Source: Mucor racemosus
Taxonomy: Eukaryota > Mucoromycota > Mucoromycetes > Mucorales > Mucoraceae
Direction: 5' to 3'
DNA length: 64,000 nucleotides
Assembly: GCA_027405735.1 (NCBI GenBank)
Contig: JAPEHQ010000003.1
Location: forward strand, 1,426,001-1,490,000
Shown here: positions 44,176-57,127 of the stretch, one piece after another
Layout of the letters: each line of letters opens with the position of its first letter
Position numbering within the stretch: position 1 is the stretch's first letter
Made by a program: the position numbers and the translations under genes
Notes under the pieces: model-generated
Told to the model about the DNA's origin: nothing
Database searches by the model: none
The model's input: only the letters and a program-made list of their open reading frames with translations

Positions 44176-46971
44176 TTAATTCCAGCTATACAACATGTCA
44201 TTTCGTCTTCTAAGCACATCTCGAATTTCACCATTACTCAATACTTCAATTCCTAATTTTGAAAGTGTATTTTGTACTAGTTCCAATTGATTTGTATCTG
44301 CAAGCGCTTTCATTAATACATCACAAGATGGTAAATCGCTTTGCTCGGATGAAAATGGCAATGTAAGCAATTGAATGGTTTCTTTTAATCTATCACACAA
44401 ATTAGTTACCATGGCAACTTGAATAGCATTTCGCATAGTTACCGTTTCATAAGGTTCTCAGGTTTTGATACCCATTTTTGTCCAATCTTCCATAATCCCT
44501 GCTTTAAATCTGTCTCTAATTGACATGCTCCTGTTGTAGAAAATTGGCTTTGTGTAATGATATTCTTCCAGTACCAATTTTCAATTTCTTTAAGGGATTT
44601 ACGGTATACAATCAAGAAATCTGTTTGTGGTAAGGTATTATACAAATAGTTCCAAGTTACTCGTAAATCTTGTAGAGGTCTATACAATTCATCTGATATT
44701 TCATTTGGTGTTTCTGTAGATGTTTGCCACCAAACGTCCCTATAAAAGAAAAAGTTAGTTGATGATATTTTATATACAACTCCATCTCGCCTTACTTTTT
44801 GGCATACTGTCTTGTTTCTGTTGACCATTCTTTAATAGCAATCTTTACGATAATCTTCTCTGCTCTTTTGCTCAATTGCTCATACGCAATGACTGCATTA
44901 GTAAATAATCCTTCGCTTTGTTGATTTGTCAAATGTAACATGCAAGCGTTCTTTTCGTTTTCTTGAATGATTTGCTTGATACATTCAGGTTCTTGATTTA
45001 CTTCAAATTGCATATCAAGAAATAACTATTCCATAGAAATGTGAATATTCATCATATTATACTTTGACCATATATTAAAAATACCTCCTCCTCTGTCCAA
45101 TCTTCCAATACATCACTAATTGATCTAGCACTAGTCCACCATCTATACAAACGATTTAATGCTGATACAGTACCTCCTGTTTCAGTTGCTGTCATAACTC
45201 CAGTAACTGCTTCAGGGAGAGCGCCAGGTACAGGTACGGATCGAATTAAACTAAGTGCTTCAAATGAATCAATAGCTGTAGATAATCGTTTTTGGTATTG
45301 TCCCAATAAATTCAACTGAATGTCAGCAAAAAATTGAAATTTTTGAACGAGGTTTGGTACAAGGCTATAAGAATTGGTGATATTTTCCAAAAGATTGATT
45401 AATCTCACAGCTGATTTAGTGCGTTTAATAGGTTTGCCGTTAGATTGTTGTTGAGGTTTTTCAAAATCATCTTCTGCATAAATGTCAAACGCTTGATTAT
45501 CCAACAAAATCTCATCATATCTGGCTTGTGCAACTTGATAAACATATAGTTAAATATTTCAAAATAAAACTGAGGCCACTCTTTAAAAACTTACATGATT
45601 TTTCAGCTTGAAACCAAGCATTAAACCAAACAGAATTACCTAAAATAACATTGGAAAGTGTGGTATATCGGTCATACGCAAATTCTTCTTGCAAAGATTT
45701 GTCAAATTGCAATACTTGATGAATGGTATGACTAAGCCAATTTGGATGATGCAGTAATTGAGGCATCGTCTTTTGTAACTTTCTAGTAACATCTTCTAAT
45801 AGACCTCTAATAAATTGATCCTTTGCATAAATCTTTTTATCTTCTTTCACATTCTCCATTATAGGTTGAATTGTTGTCATTATAAATGGCATATGAGTGG
45901 AAATCGTATTTTTGACATGTTGCAAATACCATTCTGGCTTATCGATTCGATTTGTAGGTTTGGCTGTCTCAAAATGAAAGCGAAATCTTAATGAAAGGCC
46001 TTCCAGCATGATTGCAATTGGACTGAGAATATAATCTTGGCTGGTATCATTATCTTCTGATCTATAACATGTGCAATTACAACGTTTGAGCATAATTCCC
46101 TTTTTCTGAAAAAAAAAAAAAAAAAAAAAAAAAGTATATACAGATCTACTTACGATTTTTGTAACATTAACAAATTACGGAAAGCCTTTTCAAATTCTTT
46201 AAGTTTTGTTTTGATTTGAGGTCCATAAGGTGGTTTAATGGGAGTAGGCCATGATAAGCCATCCAATGTCTGCTTAAAGTTCAATGTAAGGACATCATCT
46301 AATTCTTCGTTAAGGCGAATTCGACTCTTTTGTAAATGTTTTGATAATGCATTATACTGTTCATGTTGTTCGGCTTCATCGCTAATATACTTTTCGAACT
46401 TTACAAGTTGAGTATAAGGGATAATGGCTTTTTCAGGTTCTGTTTGAACGAGATTCAATGCTTGAGAGCTATTACAAAGGTTTAGTTTACATATTCTTTT
46501 TTTGATATATCTGGGTATACCTTAATTCTTTGACAACCAACAATGCTTTAATATAACTTTTTGCGCTATCAATCGTTTTTAACTTGTTTTCTAATACATT
46601 TAATCGGTCAAGTAAGTTTGCTTTAGGTGTATTTCCGGTAGAATCAACGATGAAACTATCGATATCTTTTTCGGTTGCTTCTAATGAGGTATTTAGTTGA
46701 TTTAAAGTCGATTCATATGATTTTGTTTCGTTTATAGTTTGAGATAAGATGCTCTTTGTTTCTTTCTCTAAAGTTTGAAGCTATACATTATAATGAGTAA
46801 CATATATTATCACAATTATTAACGGTAAATAACCTGCGAATCCAAGTTGGCTTGCTCAGTTCTGTGAGAATCAAGTAGATTTGTAATATGATTTAAATTC
46901 AAATCTTGCTCATTCTTTATGCTTTCATTTAGAAAATGTTTCATTTCATCGACTGACGCTAACATATCCAT
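44176..46971 (-). CDS. RINT1: RINT1/Tip20-family ER vesicle-tethering protein
   Basis: Eight exons: 46971-46834, 46780-46521, 46468-46154, 46061-45595, 45533-45085, 45025-44796, 44739-44443 and 44389-44176. They total 2370 nt, 789 residues, close to human RINT1. Introns are 52-92 nt; intron 3 (46062-46153) has a long T tract. The N-terminal ~150 residues are coiled coil. The family core follows: LSPIAIMLEGLSLRFRFHFE then KPTNRIDKPEWYLQHV. The C-terminal part is helical, with PENLMKRLKETIQLLTLPF restored across the last intron and LGIEVLSNGEIRDVLRRR at the end. RINT1/Tip20 is a subunit of the Dsl1/NRZ complex that tethers COPI vesicles at the ER. ATG 46971 is the first Met in frame. It is divergent from NUDCD1. 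Confidence 0.9.
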
Positions 46972-47140
46972 CAAACTAAATAGAATGCTTGAAAGAAAAA
47001 AGTGCAATGTATATCAATATCATCATTATTACACATTTGAAGCAACGCGTTTGAGGTGAGACAATTCGGAGATGTGAAAAGCTTTTGCAGCAGTAGCAGC
47101 ATAGTACAAATGACCTTTTGTCAAAAGCCATAATAACATT
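46972..47140. promoter_or_regulatory. shared divergent promoter RINT1 / NUDCD1
   Basis: Only 169 bp separate the two start codons on opposite strands. The interval contains ACGCGTTTGAGG, GCAGCAGTAGCAGC and no clear TATA box. Both transcripts must start within or near it, so the genes probably share control elements. Confidence 0.6.
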
Positions 47141-48999
47141 ATGAATACAAGATTTACTCCAGATTTGGATAAACTTAACCTCAAATTCGAAGGCTACAAA
47201 TTGAACCCTTTTAAAGAATCGACTGATCTAATTAGATTCCCATTGAATAGCATTCAAGTGTATGAACCTACAAACGATCAAAGACTTGGATTTCGCGACC
47301 TTCAAGCACGAATTCGACATAGCCATTTGATCTATGGACATCCTTTGGATCAAAACAGAGGATCATCTTTCTGTATTGATCAAGAATTTAATTTATATAT
47401 GGTTGTTTATGACAAGGTATGGAACATTGATTTGTCATTTTATCAGATATTAATGATATATTTTGTATTTAGTTGACCAAGGAAATCAAAACTTTTCTTA
47501 TCACGCAACTTATCAAACCTTTGGGAGGTATTCCATCATTTATAGAACTCGATAACAGTGTACCCATTGAACCTCAATTGCCATCAGCCATTTCTGTCAG
47601 CCGTGAATTACTTTTAGCATCTAATGGAGTAGGTGATATTGAACTTATTGGGCTGGAAGAAAAGAATGGAAATATCTTGGGGACATCATTAGCATCTGTA
47701 TGTTATTTAGGTGTAGGTAATGAAGGTATTTCGCCTGTACCATGTATGCTACTAGCAGCCCGTCAAATCAAAACCAAAATTATATTCGTCGTTTATAGTC
47801 GCACAGCATCAAAAACAACAGAATTTAATATTGCAACTTTGGAATTGGATATTCCTACTGAAAACACCGAAAGATTAGACGATGGATCATTCGTACTTTT
47901 ATTAAGGACGTTACATATTCAAACTGGGCCAGAAGTTCCTGTTTATTGTGCTATTACACCTTTAGGAAAATGTATATATGGTAGTGAAGTTCGCTATAAC
48001 AAAGTCAAGTTGGTGCAAAACGAGAATGATACTGATGAAGAGGAAAGTACAACTCCTATGGAGATAGTACAAGAAATGCCAAAGCAAGATGTGTATCAAT
48101 GGAGTCAAGAGGGTGCTGATATTACAGTACAATTCAAATTACCAGATAATACACCTAAATCAGCTATTAATTGTAAATTCGTTGTGGATCATCTAAGTTT
48201 GTTGGTTCAAAACACTTCAATTTCATATCCATTCCGTAAATTATGGAGTACTATACAACCTGACGAATCTCTTTGGACATTGGAAGATAACACATTGACA
48301 TTATGCATGACTAAAATCGATGAAAATACTCGATGGCCTCAACTTTTTGACAAGGACGATGGTATAATGGAAACACTCTCTACCCATCATTTGTCAGAAA
48401 TCAAAGATAAATTGGCTAAATTTACATCAGAGGATAGCAATGAAGCTTCAGCATTAGTCCCAAACCCATCTTTTGTACAAGCAGCTCAACATCCAGCAGC
48501 AACAGATATGGATGAGGATATTGATGAAGCTGGTGAGCCTGTTGTATTTAGTGTATATGATTTCACGGGTAATGTGGTAGATGAATTCAGCTCAGGAACA
48601 TATCGATGGATTTGTAGTTCTTTTGATTCAGCAAATACACTTCCATCTATTTGCCTACAAATGGATGTTGATGGATTGGTTTTTACATTGACAGAAGTTG
48701 GAGATAAAATTCAGATTCAGCATGCAGCTACATTTGATGCATTTGGATTTGTTCAAGCTTCTAAGCGAGATGCTCGATTTATTCACCATGACGCTCAATT
48801 TCATTTCACATCTATCATTGAAAGTAGTCGAAATGCTTATTTATATTACCATCACGATGATAAAAGATTGGAAGAAGTGCAAACACTGGTTGATCTAACT
48901 CAAGGCCATGATGTAGATATTATCGGAGCACAGCTTTTGCTCGAAAATACTCTCATGATTTTGACAGAATCGCATTTGGTATTGATTAGTTTGGACTAA
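47141..48999 (+). CDS. NUDCD1: NudC domain-containing protein 1 (NUDCD1)
   Basis: Two exons, 47141-47416 and 47473-48999, with a 56-nt intron (GTATGG...TTTAG). Total 1803 nt, 600 residues, similar to the 583 of human NUDCD1. The order matches the family: an N-terminal beta-rich region, a central CS domain (YQWSQEGADITVQFKLPD, about 302-319, then SISYPFRKLWSTIQPDESLW), and a C-terminal beta-rich region (VYDFTGNVVDEFSSG, LYYHHDDKRLEEV). An acidic linker (NENDTDEEESTTP) precedes the CS domain. NUDCD1 is an Hsp90-type co-chaperone that helps fold beta-propeller clients such as the DEAH helicase/COPI-type partners in animals; the fungal role is not settled. It shares a short divergent promoter with RINT1. 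Confidence 0.88.
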
Positions 49000-49607
49000 T
49001 GAAATTCATTTCTTGCTGTTTGTTATAAATAATAGCCTTCAAAGGTTTTTTTGTACCTTCAAATAGAGCTAATCACAATAAAAATCATGTAATAATAAAC
49101 TTCAATGTCTGAACCAAACTTGATCTATTTTTTTTTTTTTTTCACCAGAAAACCAATTTGGACATTTAGTTCTGCTGTCTGTTTGATGATCAATAATTTT
49201 GGACACCGAATTCAGACGAATATCTGGATTAAACAACCAATATCTCAAATGTTAAGGTTCCATTTACCGGGTAAAGATATTGGAATACTTGCTTTTTTGT
49301 GCATTTAAAAATCTTTTAAAGTTTAGGTAAATTTGACCATCTAATCATTATTGACTACCCGATTTGCATTGTTGGGAACTGCCAATGGCACTGCAAATTC
49401 ACAGGATCTAGTTTGAGCAATGAGATTGTTACACTAAATGACAAATAAAATTTACCTTCTCTTTGAAACGGGAAAAGTTTCATGCGTTTCTTGACCTGAT
49501 ATTATTGTAGGGTTCCGATATTTTCAACCTATTTAAGTATGAAACTGTGTAATTTACTAGTTTCCTACTTTCCTCTTTTATTTTCAACATTTAAATAATA
49601 TAAACCA
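49000..49607. other. intergenic region
   Basis: NUDCD1 3' end (AATAAA-like at about 49076) and SUGCT promoter. A short frame at 49105-49308 contains a T-run and no domain. Confidence 0.5.
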
Positions 49608-51194
49608 ATGTCTTCAACAATTTTGAACACAAGTCGCTTCTTCTTAAAGTCAAGACCTGTCAAGAACTTGCTGATTCAACGTTCATTCAACTCTTGCACA
49701 ACTCAATTTAGAGATTTTAATCAACCTAGTAAATCAACAGGCCGTGCTCCTTTGGAAGGAGTTCGAGTATTAGACTTGACAAGAGTATTGGGTACGACAT
49801 TTATAACTAAAATCTAAATCAATCAAATATTAATGACATTTTCGAATAGCTGGTCCATACTGTACAATGATGTTGGGTGATTTAGGGTAAAGAATTACAT
49901 ACATCATGTTACACCGACATAGATATACTCATCTCTTTTTTTTTTTTAGTGCTGATGTAGTCAAGGTAGAGAATCCAAATGGTGGTGATGATACTAGATC
50001 TTGGGGCCCACCATTTGCTGATAATAAGGATTCATCAGATTTAACTCATGGAGAATCTGCTTATTTTTTATGCGTTAATCGCAACAAGAAATCTGTCACT
50101 GTCAATATGAAGTCAGAAGGTGGACGTCAACTTATTCATGATCTTGTAAAAGAAAGCGATATTCTTGTCGAGAATTATTTACCAGGAAAACTTGAAAAGA
50201 TGGGTTTGGGTTATAAAGAGTTGAGCAAAATTAATCCTAAATTGATTTATGCATCAATTACCGGATATGGACAAACAGGTCCTTATGCAAATAGACCTGG
50301 CTACGATGTGATTATTGAGGTACGTTGTATGAGTGCTTGAAGAGAAGTGTGTTTATTGACCAGGCTGAAATTATAGGCTGAAGCTGGATTAATGCACATC
50401 ACTGGTGAACCAGAAGGAACTCCTGTCAAAGTGGGTGTTGCCATTACTGGTAAGTGAAATCGATCGTTATTCAATTAATATTTGATCTAACAGCGTTTAT
50501 AGATCTTACAACTGGTTTATATGCTCATAGTGCTATTTTAGCTGCTTTGATTCAACGTGGAACTACTGGAAAAGGACAGCATATTGATTGCTCTTTGATT
50601 GAATCACAAGTTGCTTCTTTAGCCAATATTGCTTCCAACTATTTGATTGGCGGTCAAGAAGCCAAACGTATGGGAACATCTCATCCCTCTATCGTACCTT
50701 ACCAAGTACTTCCCACCAAGAACTCGTTTGTAATGATCGGTGCGGGTAACGATGGTCAATTCGCCAAGCTTTGTAATCGTATGGGTCTTGAACATCTTTT
50801 GGAAGATCCTAAATATAAGCGCAACTCAGATCGTGTCAAGCACCGTAAGGAATTGATTCGTTTGCTGGAAGATCGCTTAGAACAAGAAGATACATCTTAC
50901 TGGTTAGAGAAGCTCACAGGCGCTGGATTCCCTTTTGCTCCCATTAATAATATTGAAGAAACATTCGAACATCCACAAATTGTAGCTAGAGGTCTTGTGC
51001 ATGAAATTGAACATGAACGTGCTGGTAAAATTAAGGTTGTTGGCCCTCCTGTCAAATACAGTGAAGCTGAAACAAGTATTCGTTTGGCTCCTCCTCTTTT
51101 GGGCGCTCATACAAATGAGATTTTAACTGAGGTTTTAGGTTATTCAAAAGAGCAAGTTGAGAGACTCAAGCAAGATGGTTCTGTTGGAGCTTAA
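49608..51194 (+). CDS. SUGCT: mitochondrial class III CoA-transferase (SUGCT-like)
   Basis: Five exons: 49608-49791, 49850-49886 (37 nt), 49950-50319, 50377-50449 and 50503-51194. Total 1356 nt, 451 residues, close to human SUGCT. The first ~35 residues are Ser/Arg/Leu-rich without acids (SRFFLKSRPVKNLLIQRS), a mitochondrial targeting type. The CaiB/BaiF fold follows: LEGVRVLDLTRVLAGPYCTM, ADVVKVE, FLCVNRNKKSVTVNMKSEGG, LVENYLPGKLEKMGLGY, ITGYGQTGPYANRPGYD, TDLTTGLYAHSAILAAL. SUGCT moves CoA between succinyl-CoA or HMG-CoA and glutarate in lysine/tryptophan breakdown. Other family members use formyl or carnitine substrates, so the exact substrate is inferred from overall similarity. Introns 53-63 nt. 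Confidence 0.85.
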
Positions 51195-52149
51195 ACATAG
51201 AAATAATAAAATTAACTGTACTAGTATAATTCTTAAAGCTGTTAAATTTGAGCTTAACCATAGATCATTTTTGTTCAAAAGCGAGAATCTTAACAAAGAT
51301 ATTTTATTCTTTTTTTTTTTTATAACCTTGGATAATGAACATCTTTTTAAACAATCTCGAATCGCAAAAAAAAAGTCAAATATCCATATTTAAGCTTGAG
51401 AGAAGTATATCAAACATACTGTTTTACATATGCTGGCTTTAGCCGATTGAGAGGTTTCACTGAAACTTGTTCTAATTTCCTTCAAAAACAGCCGTTAACT
51501 AGTGAAATCAAGATATCTTATTTGTATATTCACTGCAAATTTAGGGTAACCTCAAAATCCCAATTTCAAATCGTTCTTTGATTCTATAAATACTTTAGAA
51601 AAACATCTGAAGCATACCACATACCATACAAAATAGTTGAAAAAAGTGCGTGTTTTTATTTCCCCATTTTCACAGCAACTCGGGGAGGCTCAAAGTTTGT
51701 ACTTCTGTGGATAAATAGTAGAGTAAACGTTATTGAGTAAATTATTCCATACATTTTGATATATAATTTTAAATCGTAAGTCTAGTTTCAATAATTTTAT
51801 AGGGCAAAATAAGCTAAAAAACGTGAATATTTGCACTGATAAACAAGTTTAATAGAATTTTTTCTTCAAAAACAGTACGGATCCATTCAACATTGTCCCG
51901 GCAACAAATTTTATTAAATGAAGCAAGGATAGTTACTATAGTGATTCTTGATTAAATTTGAATGATCCAAAAATGGACAGCTTAAAATTGAGAAACCACA
52001 CTTGAAATAAGAATATCTCGAGAAAATACTAAGGTATTCCAATAACAATTGTTAAGTAAACCATACCTTATTTTTTATTCTCTATCCGCATATTCAGGTT
52101 TTAGATTGCTTTAAAGACTTTAATTTTTTTATAAATTTTGTGAGAGCAC
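51195..52149. other. gene-free interval
   Basis: SUGCT 3' flank and AT-rich sequence, no convincing frame or repeat seen. Confidence 0.5.
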
Positions 52150-52760
52150 TTTTTGTGGTATAGAGATCCATGAAGGGATGACTGATATGCAAAACTAAAA
52201 CCATAGGATAGTACACATTAGCGTCTATCCAACGAATTTTATCTTGTCAAAAAATATTAATTTTTTGTCGAGAAAATTGAGATTGAATGATTGATTTTTG
52301 GTGATACCATTTTGGACGAGGATATACAAGGAAAAATTTTCGGTTTCACAAAAAAAATCAAAAAAATGTATATCCCCACGAAAAATAGGGCTACAGCTAC
52401 GTATAAATACTCATTTTGTAGATAATTTTGTTGCGCATAATGCAAAAATAAAATATTTTAGGGTTGCATTTGAATGAAGGGTACTTTTTGATCAAAAACC
52501 GTTAAAATTTAATATTGAATTTACTAGAGATTTTATGAGAAAAACATTTTCAAAACCTACACAGATCGATTCAGAATTAAAAACTAAACCCAAGATATTT
52601 AATACGCTAGTTCAACTTACTATGCATTTTCGTGAGTAATTAAACATACAAGGTTTTTTTTGGATTTTTTTGGATTTTTTTTCCATTTGAACACTTTTTG
52701 GATTCAAGCTCAGTTGCATGTCCATATCTGATTATACAATTTTATATGGTGATATTCAAA
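52150..52760 (+). repeat. dispersed repeat B, copy 3 (diverged)
   Basis: Same orientation as copy 2. Shared landmarks include TTTAATACGCTAGTTCAACT beside TTTAATACACTAGTCCAAAT, the GAGGATATACAAGGAAAAAT block, and TAGATAATTTTGTTGC. More degraded than the other two copies. No coding content. Confidence 0.55.
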
Positions 52761-55756
52761 ATCGGAGCGTGCCCCCATTTCAATAGATAATCAGGAAATA
52801 TAAAATGTAGGGCTATATTTGATATGCTACAGGATATTGACAAAAGACTTATTTCTATTCATGTTGATTTCTCAGCGAGTATAAAGGCTTCAAAAGTGAA
52901 ACACTTGCTTTCTCCCCAGCTTAAAAACTCAACCTAAGATGCCAAATATCTCGAGATTTTATAAGCTTGCACTTAATAGTTTCTAAGCTAAATCTGGAAA
53001 AAGGATATAAGGTACCGATCCTGTTCGAAGAAATTATTTATTATGTTTACTGAGTAGATATCCGTAGTTAGATGAACGATGCAATATTCAACACTCGTGT
53101 TACCTCGGATGCTTTGCGAAAAATAAACAGTTTTTGATTAAAAAAGCCCACTGCGGACTCTTAGATGAGCAAAATAATTAATGGCTTCAATTTCAATAAT
53201 AAATATACTCTGCTTTTTACGATCTTATATTTATTTTTTTGGCGGATTGTATTTAAAATTGTAATGTTGTAAAGATGAGTTTGTTGTACGATGCAGTATA
53301 TGTAACATCTTACAAACAAAAAGGAAAATGAAATATTGTTTATGTTGAACAGTTTTGTCGTAAAAGCTAAAAAATAAATAGGGTTAGAAACTCAAAATAT
53401 AATAGTACATGAGGTTGCATTTAAGTTTAGATAGACTCTGGGCTTAGTTAAACAATATACACATCTCGACAATCTTGTACTTCGATCCGATGAACATCTA
53501 CATCTAAGATTGCAAAATTGGAAAAAATCATTATAATTTACCTTTTGTATTCTTCCTTCCTTCATTTATCATTTTCACTAGCTTTCTCTTTGAGTATATC
53601 ATAATGTATATATGTATAACAACTGCTCACATATGCTGTGAGAAAAACTAGCGTTTGACATACCACCAAGGTATACATAATTGACGCAGATAACTTATCT
53701 ATAATAGGCGAAATGGTATGTATATGATTTTACAACAGCATATTATAAAGATATATAATTATATGTACTCATTATGTCTAACCTTTATAGCTTTAGACTC
53801 ATGCTGTTATTAGTATTTCTCATATCAACTTTATCTTATAATTATTTAAAAATGCTTTTCTGCTATGTAATTTAGGTAGTTATTTGGTTTGAAATAGTAG
53901 ATGTTCAAAGGTCGATCAAACCATTGTAAGTTTATTTTACTGTATTCACAAACATGCCAAAGAACATATAAGCTAAGTGTCTTTTATTTTTGAATTTTTA
54001 TTAGAGATGCTATTCCCTTGAGACTAGCTTGCTAAATGCACATTCTTGAAATGCCTACTTGACTCTGGAATGCACTGATTTGTAATACTTTTGTTTGCCA
54101 TGCGTCTTGTAACTACCATTCATGTTGTTGATTCCGGATACTTGCTCCTTTTGAATTATCTTAAAGTGTTTATCAAGCAGCTATCTTGTAATTTTTTTTG
54201 TCGTACTCCAAAGTTTGCCTTCTTTTAAAACTTACATGATATCCCCTACTGCTTCCGATGTTTGATTTGAGACCAACGCTTTATTTAGACCTACAGCTCT
54301 TGATCATTTGTGCCTAGTTTTATATATCTTTTGTCTTTTCCCAAAAATTAATTGGGTTATCCTGCATATCAAGAACAAACATTGCGTGATTGTACTGGTT
54401 ACACCTGGTGGTCTTCATTCCAGAAACTGCTCGAGCACCTTTGTAAAAGATAGGCTTTCTTCGTTTTAATCTTATAAATACCAGTGCGCATAGGTAACGT
54501 AAATTCACTAATATGATTCAAATGGTGTAACAAATTTATTGATTGGCATCTATTTTTTTTCTCTAGTAGCACAATTCCAACGGAAGGTCAACAATGACCT
54601 AGGATTTGTTCTGTAAATGACAGCATTCACGAAACACTGGGCTATTTCAGTTACTCATTGACTGAATAGCAACAAGGATATCTCTAACCAGCCTATGTAA
54701 ACTATAGGTTCTAGGACTTGGAAACACTGCTTCTTTTTACAATACCACTGTTTGATTGGTAGGTTATCGTTACAATGGGTTTCCATCATCTATTATTTTT
54801 ACCTGGAAAATGCTCATCTGTTGTACATAAATCTTTAAATGAAGTATGTTTATTTGCTCACTTTAGTTTTCTATCCTTTCTTCTGTTTAATGAATCTGTT
54901 ATATCTGATTTGGATCAAACAGTCAGTAACAACTCCTGGTTTTTACAAACATAAACAGCCTTATACAAGTTTTTTTTGCTGGCTTCTTCAAATGTATAGA
55001 GCACTTTCAAAAGGTTAATTTTGTATAAATTAAATATTTTAAATATATTTTTATTTTTTCTATGGTAATTTCGATACTATCTTCTTCATAATTCTCAAGC
55101 TTTAAACCAAGCTCAATTCAAAGATTGATACAAAGTTGAAAAAAAGCTAAGAAAACAAAAAGAAAGAAAACCAGAAAATAGAAAGAAACAGGGCAGGATG
55201 ATCATATTTATAAGCGTTAGTTAATAAAGTAGCCCATGATAAGTTCGAATTGTCTTTGTGATGACTCATTACTACTCATTAGATCTGTGATGCTTTGAGA
55301 GATGAAAAGACTTCAAATCTCAGTGGATAAACTCATTATAAATCGATATTAAAGAACTGTTTTAAAATGGAATTTGCTAGTAATAATAAATGAAGCTTTT
55401 TATGCTATACCCAGCATTTTCACTACATCAAAGTATTTTTTTTTTATTGTCGAATTAACAGTATTTTCATATATGTATGTAGAAGAGATTTGAAAATGTA
55501 CCTTCAATGATATACCATTTTTGAAAATCCTAAAAACATCTCATTTTTGCCATGATAATAAATTATATATAGCCGTTACAGACATTTTTTTTAAAAACAA
55601 CGGTTTTAATAATAGTATATATGTGTGTATATCTCGCAATAATAGTTCATTTCTAATGATAGCCTCCGTTTCTTTTATCATTATAATAAACTCTATTATG
55701 TTTTGCGCAAGACAACTATTTATACAGAAATTAGATATGGTAAAAATGTAATAAAT
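52761..55756. other. long gene-free interval
   Basis: About 3 kb of AT-rich sequence. A minus-strand 62-codon frame (54508-54320) contains an Arg/Lys-rich start and no domain. Another short minus-strand patch at 53450-53520 (DVHRIEVQDCRDV after a possible acceptor) could be a gene scrap, but I found no partner exon. I see nothing firmly supportable. Confidence 0.45.
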
Positions 55757-56702
55757 TTATTGTTTTTGTAAATTATTCCGAATATAAGCTCTACTTTCCA
55801 GGTCTGCAGCTCTGATGGGTTCCGGAATACGATGTTTTGGGCATGTACGTAACACTACTTTGATTGCGGTTTCTAATGTGATGAGATGCCCTTGGCTTAC
55901 AAACACTGGGTTTGTTGCGTTATCAGATGTTCTGAGTGCAGTACCATAAATCGAATTGCTAGTACTTCCTCTTAATTCATAGTCATCGCCCTTTTTTAAA
56001 AGCAACTGTTTGCAATCACTTTTGATTATGGCCATATCATCAAATTCAGACGGTATAACGAGAAAGTTCTTTGCTACTCCTATTGTTGGTGTTTCGCATA
56101 AAACGCCTAAATGACTTGCAATGCCGAATTTTCTTGGATGCAGAAGGCCATTTCCTATGAATGTGATATCGTTCTAGTTGAATTTAACATTGTATACGTT
56201 CATATTTACATACCATCAACTAAAATAACTTGTGGATATAGTTCAGGCTGATTAGTTTTCAGCTGATGTAGTAATTTCAAAAGGGGCTCAACTTCTCTGA
56301 ATGCTAAGAACCCTGAGATATAAGGTAAATGTAACTTTGTTTGTAAGAATTCTTTGTATACAATCTGTATTATTGATTTGTTAAAAATATAATTTAAATT
56401 GGCACAGATTGTATGAATGATTATACTTGTAAATCGGGCATTTTCATCACAATTAAACAGGCCACAGCATTCTCTTGGTCTCCAAGCGGGAAACTCAAAT
56501 CAACGCCACCAATATATTTCAAGTCTGTTAAAGTAGCAGCATCAAAACTTAAAGTATCCTCGAGCACAAGTTGCTCTTTCAATACGTTTTGCTGTCTATA
56601 ACCTATATTTTAGAAGTATTGATTTCAAGACCTTATCTTGACTTACTGGCTCCACGAGTGTCTTTGTTCATCAGATGGATCTTGATCGTAATCTGAACTC
56701 AT
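55757..56702 (-). CDS. ENDOV: endonuclease V (inosine-specific nuclease)
   Basis: Four exons: 56702-56647, 56595-56427, 56364-56214 and 56154-55757, with introns of 51, 62 and 59 nt. Total 774 nt, 257 residues, near the usual length. Catalytic acids are in place: Asp51 in YIGGVDLSF, Glu99 in [11 protein letters not shown] and Asp125 in QVILVDG, which continues after the last intron as [26 protein letters not shown] and [19 protein letters not shown] (the metal/substrate region) and [15 protein letters not shown] follow. Endonuclease V cleaves next to deoxyinosine in DNA or inosine in RNA; eukaryotic forms act mainly on RNA. An alternative acceptor 15 bp earlier in the last intron would break the VDGNG motif and was discarded. 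Short C-terminal tail; no targeting signal. Confidence 0.9.
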
Positions 56703-57127
56703 TCAAATGGTTTTTATCAATAGTACAGTATTTTCCTTTCATTTTCAGACTTTTTGAATTTTGTTTCGGACTTTTATATTTTTAAATTCAGGCACAATTT
56801 TTTGCTTTTCAGATTTTGCGATAAAAAATCAGGCTTTTATTATGCTCATATTCAGATTCTTTACAAATATATTTGGACTTAACATAGCAAAAGTTCTTTT
56901 GATAAACATCTATCCTAAAATGTTTTTGAATGTTTAATCCAAATTTGACAATCTTCAGCAGTAACAGTAGCACATGCAGCAGCAATTCTGGGTGTAAGCT
57001 GATCTACCTTACTTTTTTTTTTTAAGGTTAAGCCAAGTAGGGCAGTTTTATTAGATTTTTAACGTGTTATCAACTATATATTATAACTCCTATTTAACGC
57101 GATAATAGCAATGTGTAGACAAGATGA
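56703..57127. other. intergenic region
   Basis: ENDOV promoter side (5' flank) with several TTTTTAAATTCAGGC-like short repeats at 56740-56880, where the motif TTC-AGA/G-CTTTT recurs. No gene seen. Confidence 0.4.

Noticed and set aside
44176..44443. Apparent frameshift near the end of RINT1
   Set aside because: A 53-nt intron (44390-44442) with good GT-AG sites restores the family sequence, so no frameshift is needed.
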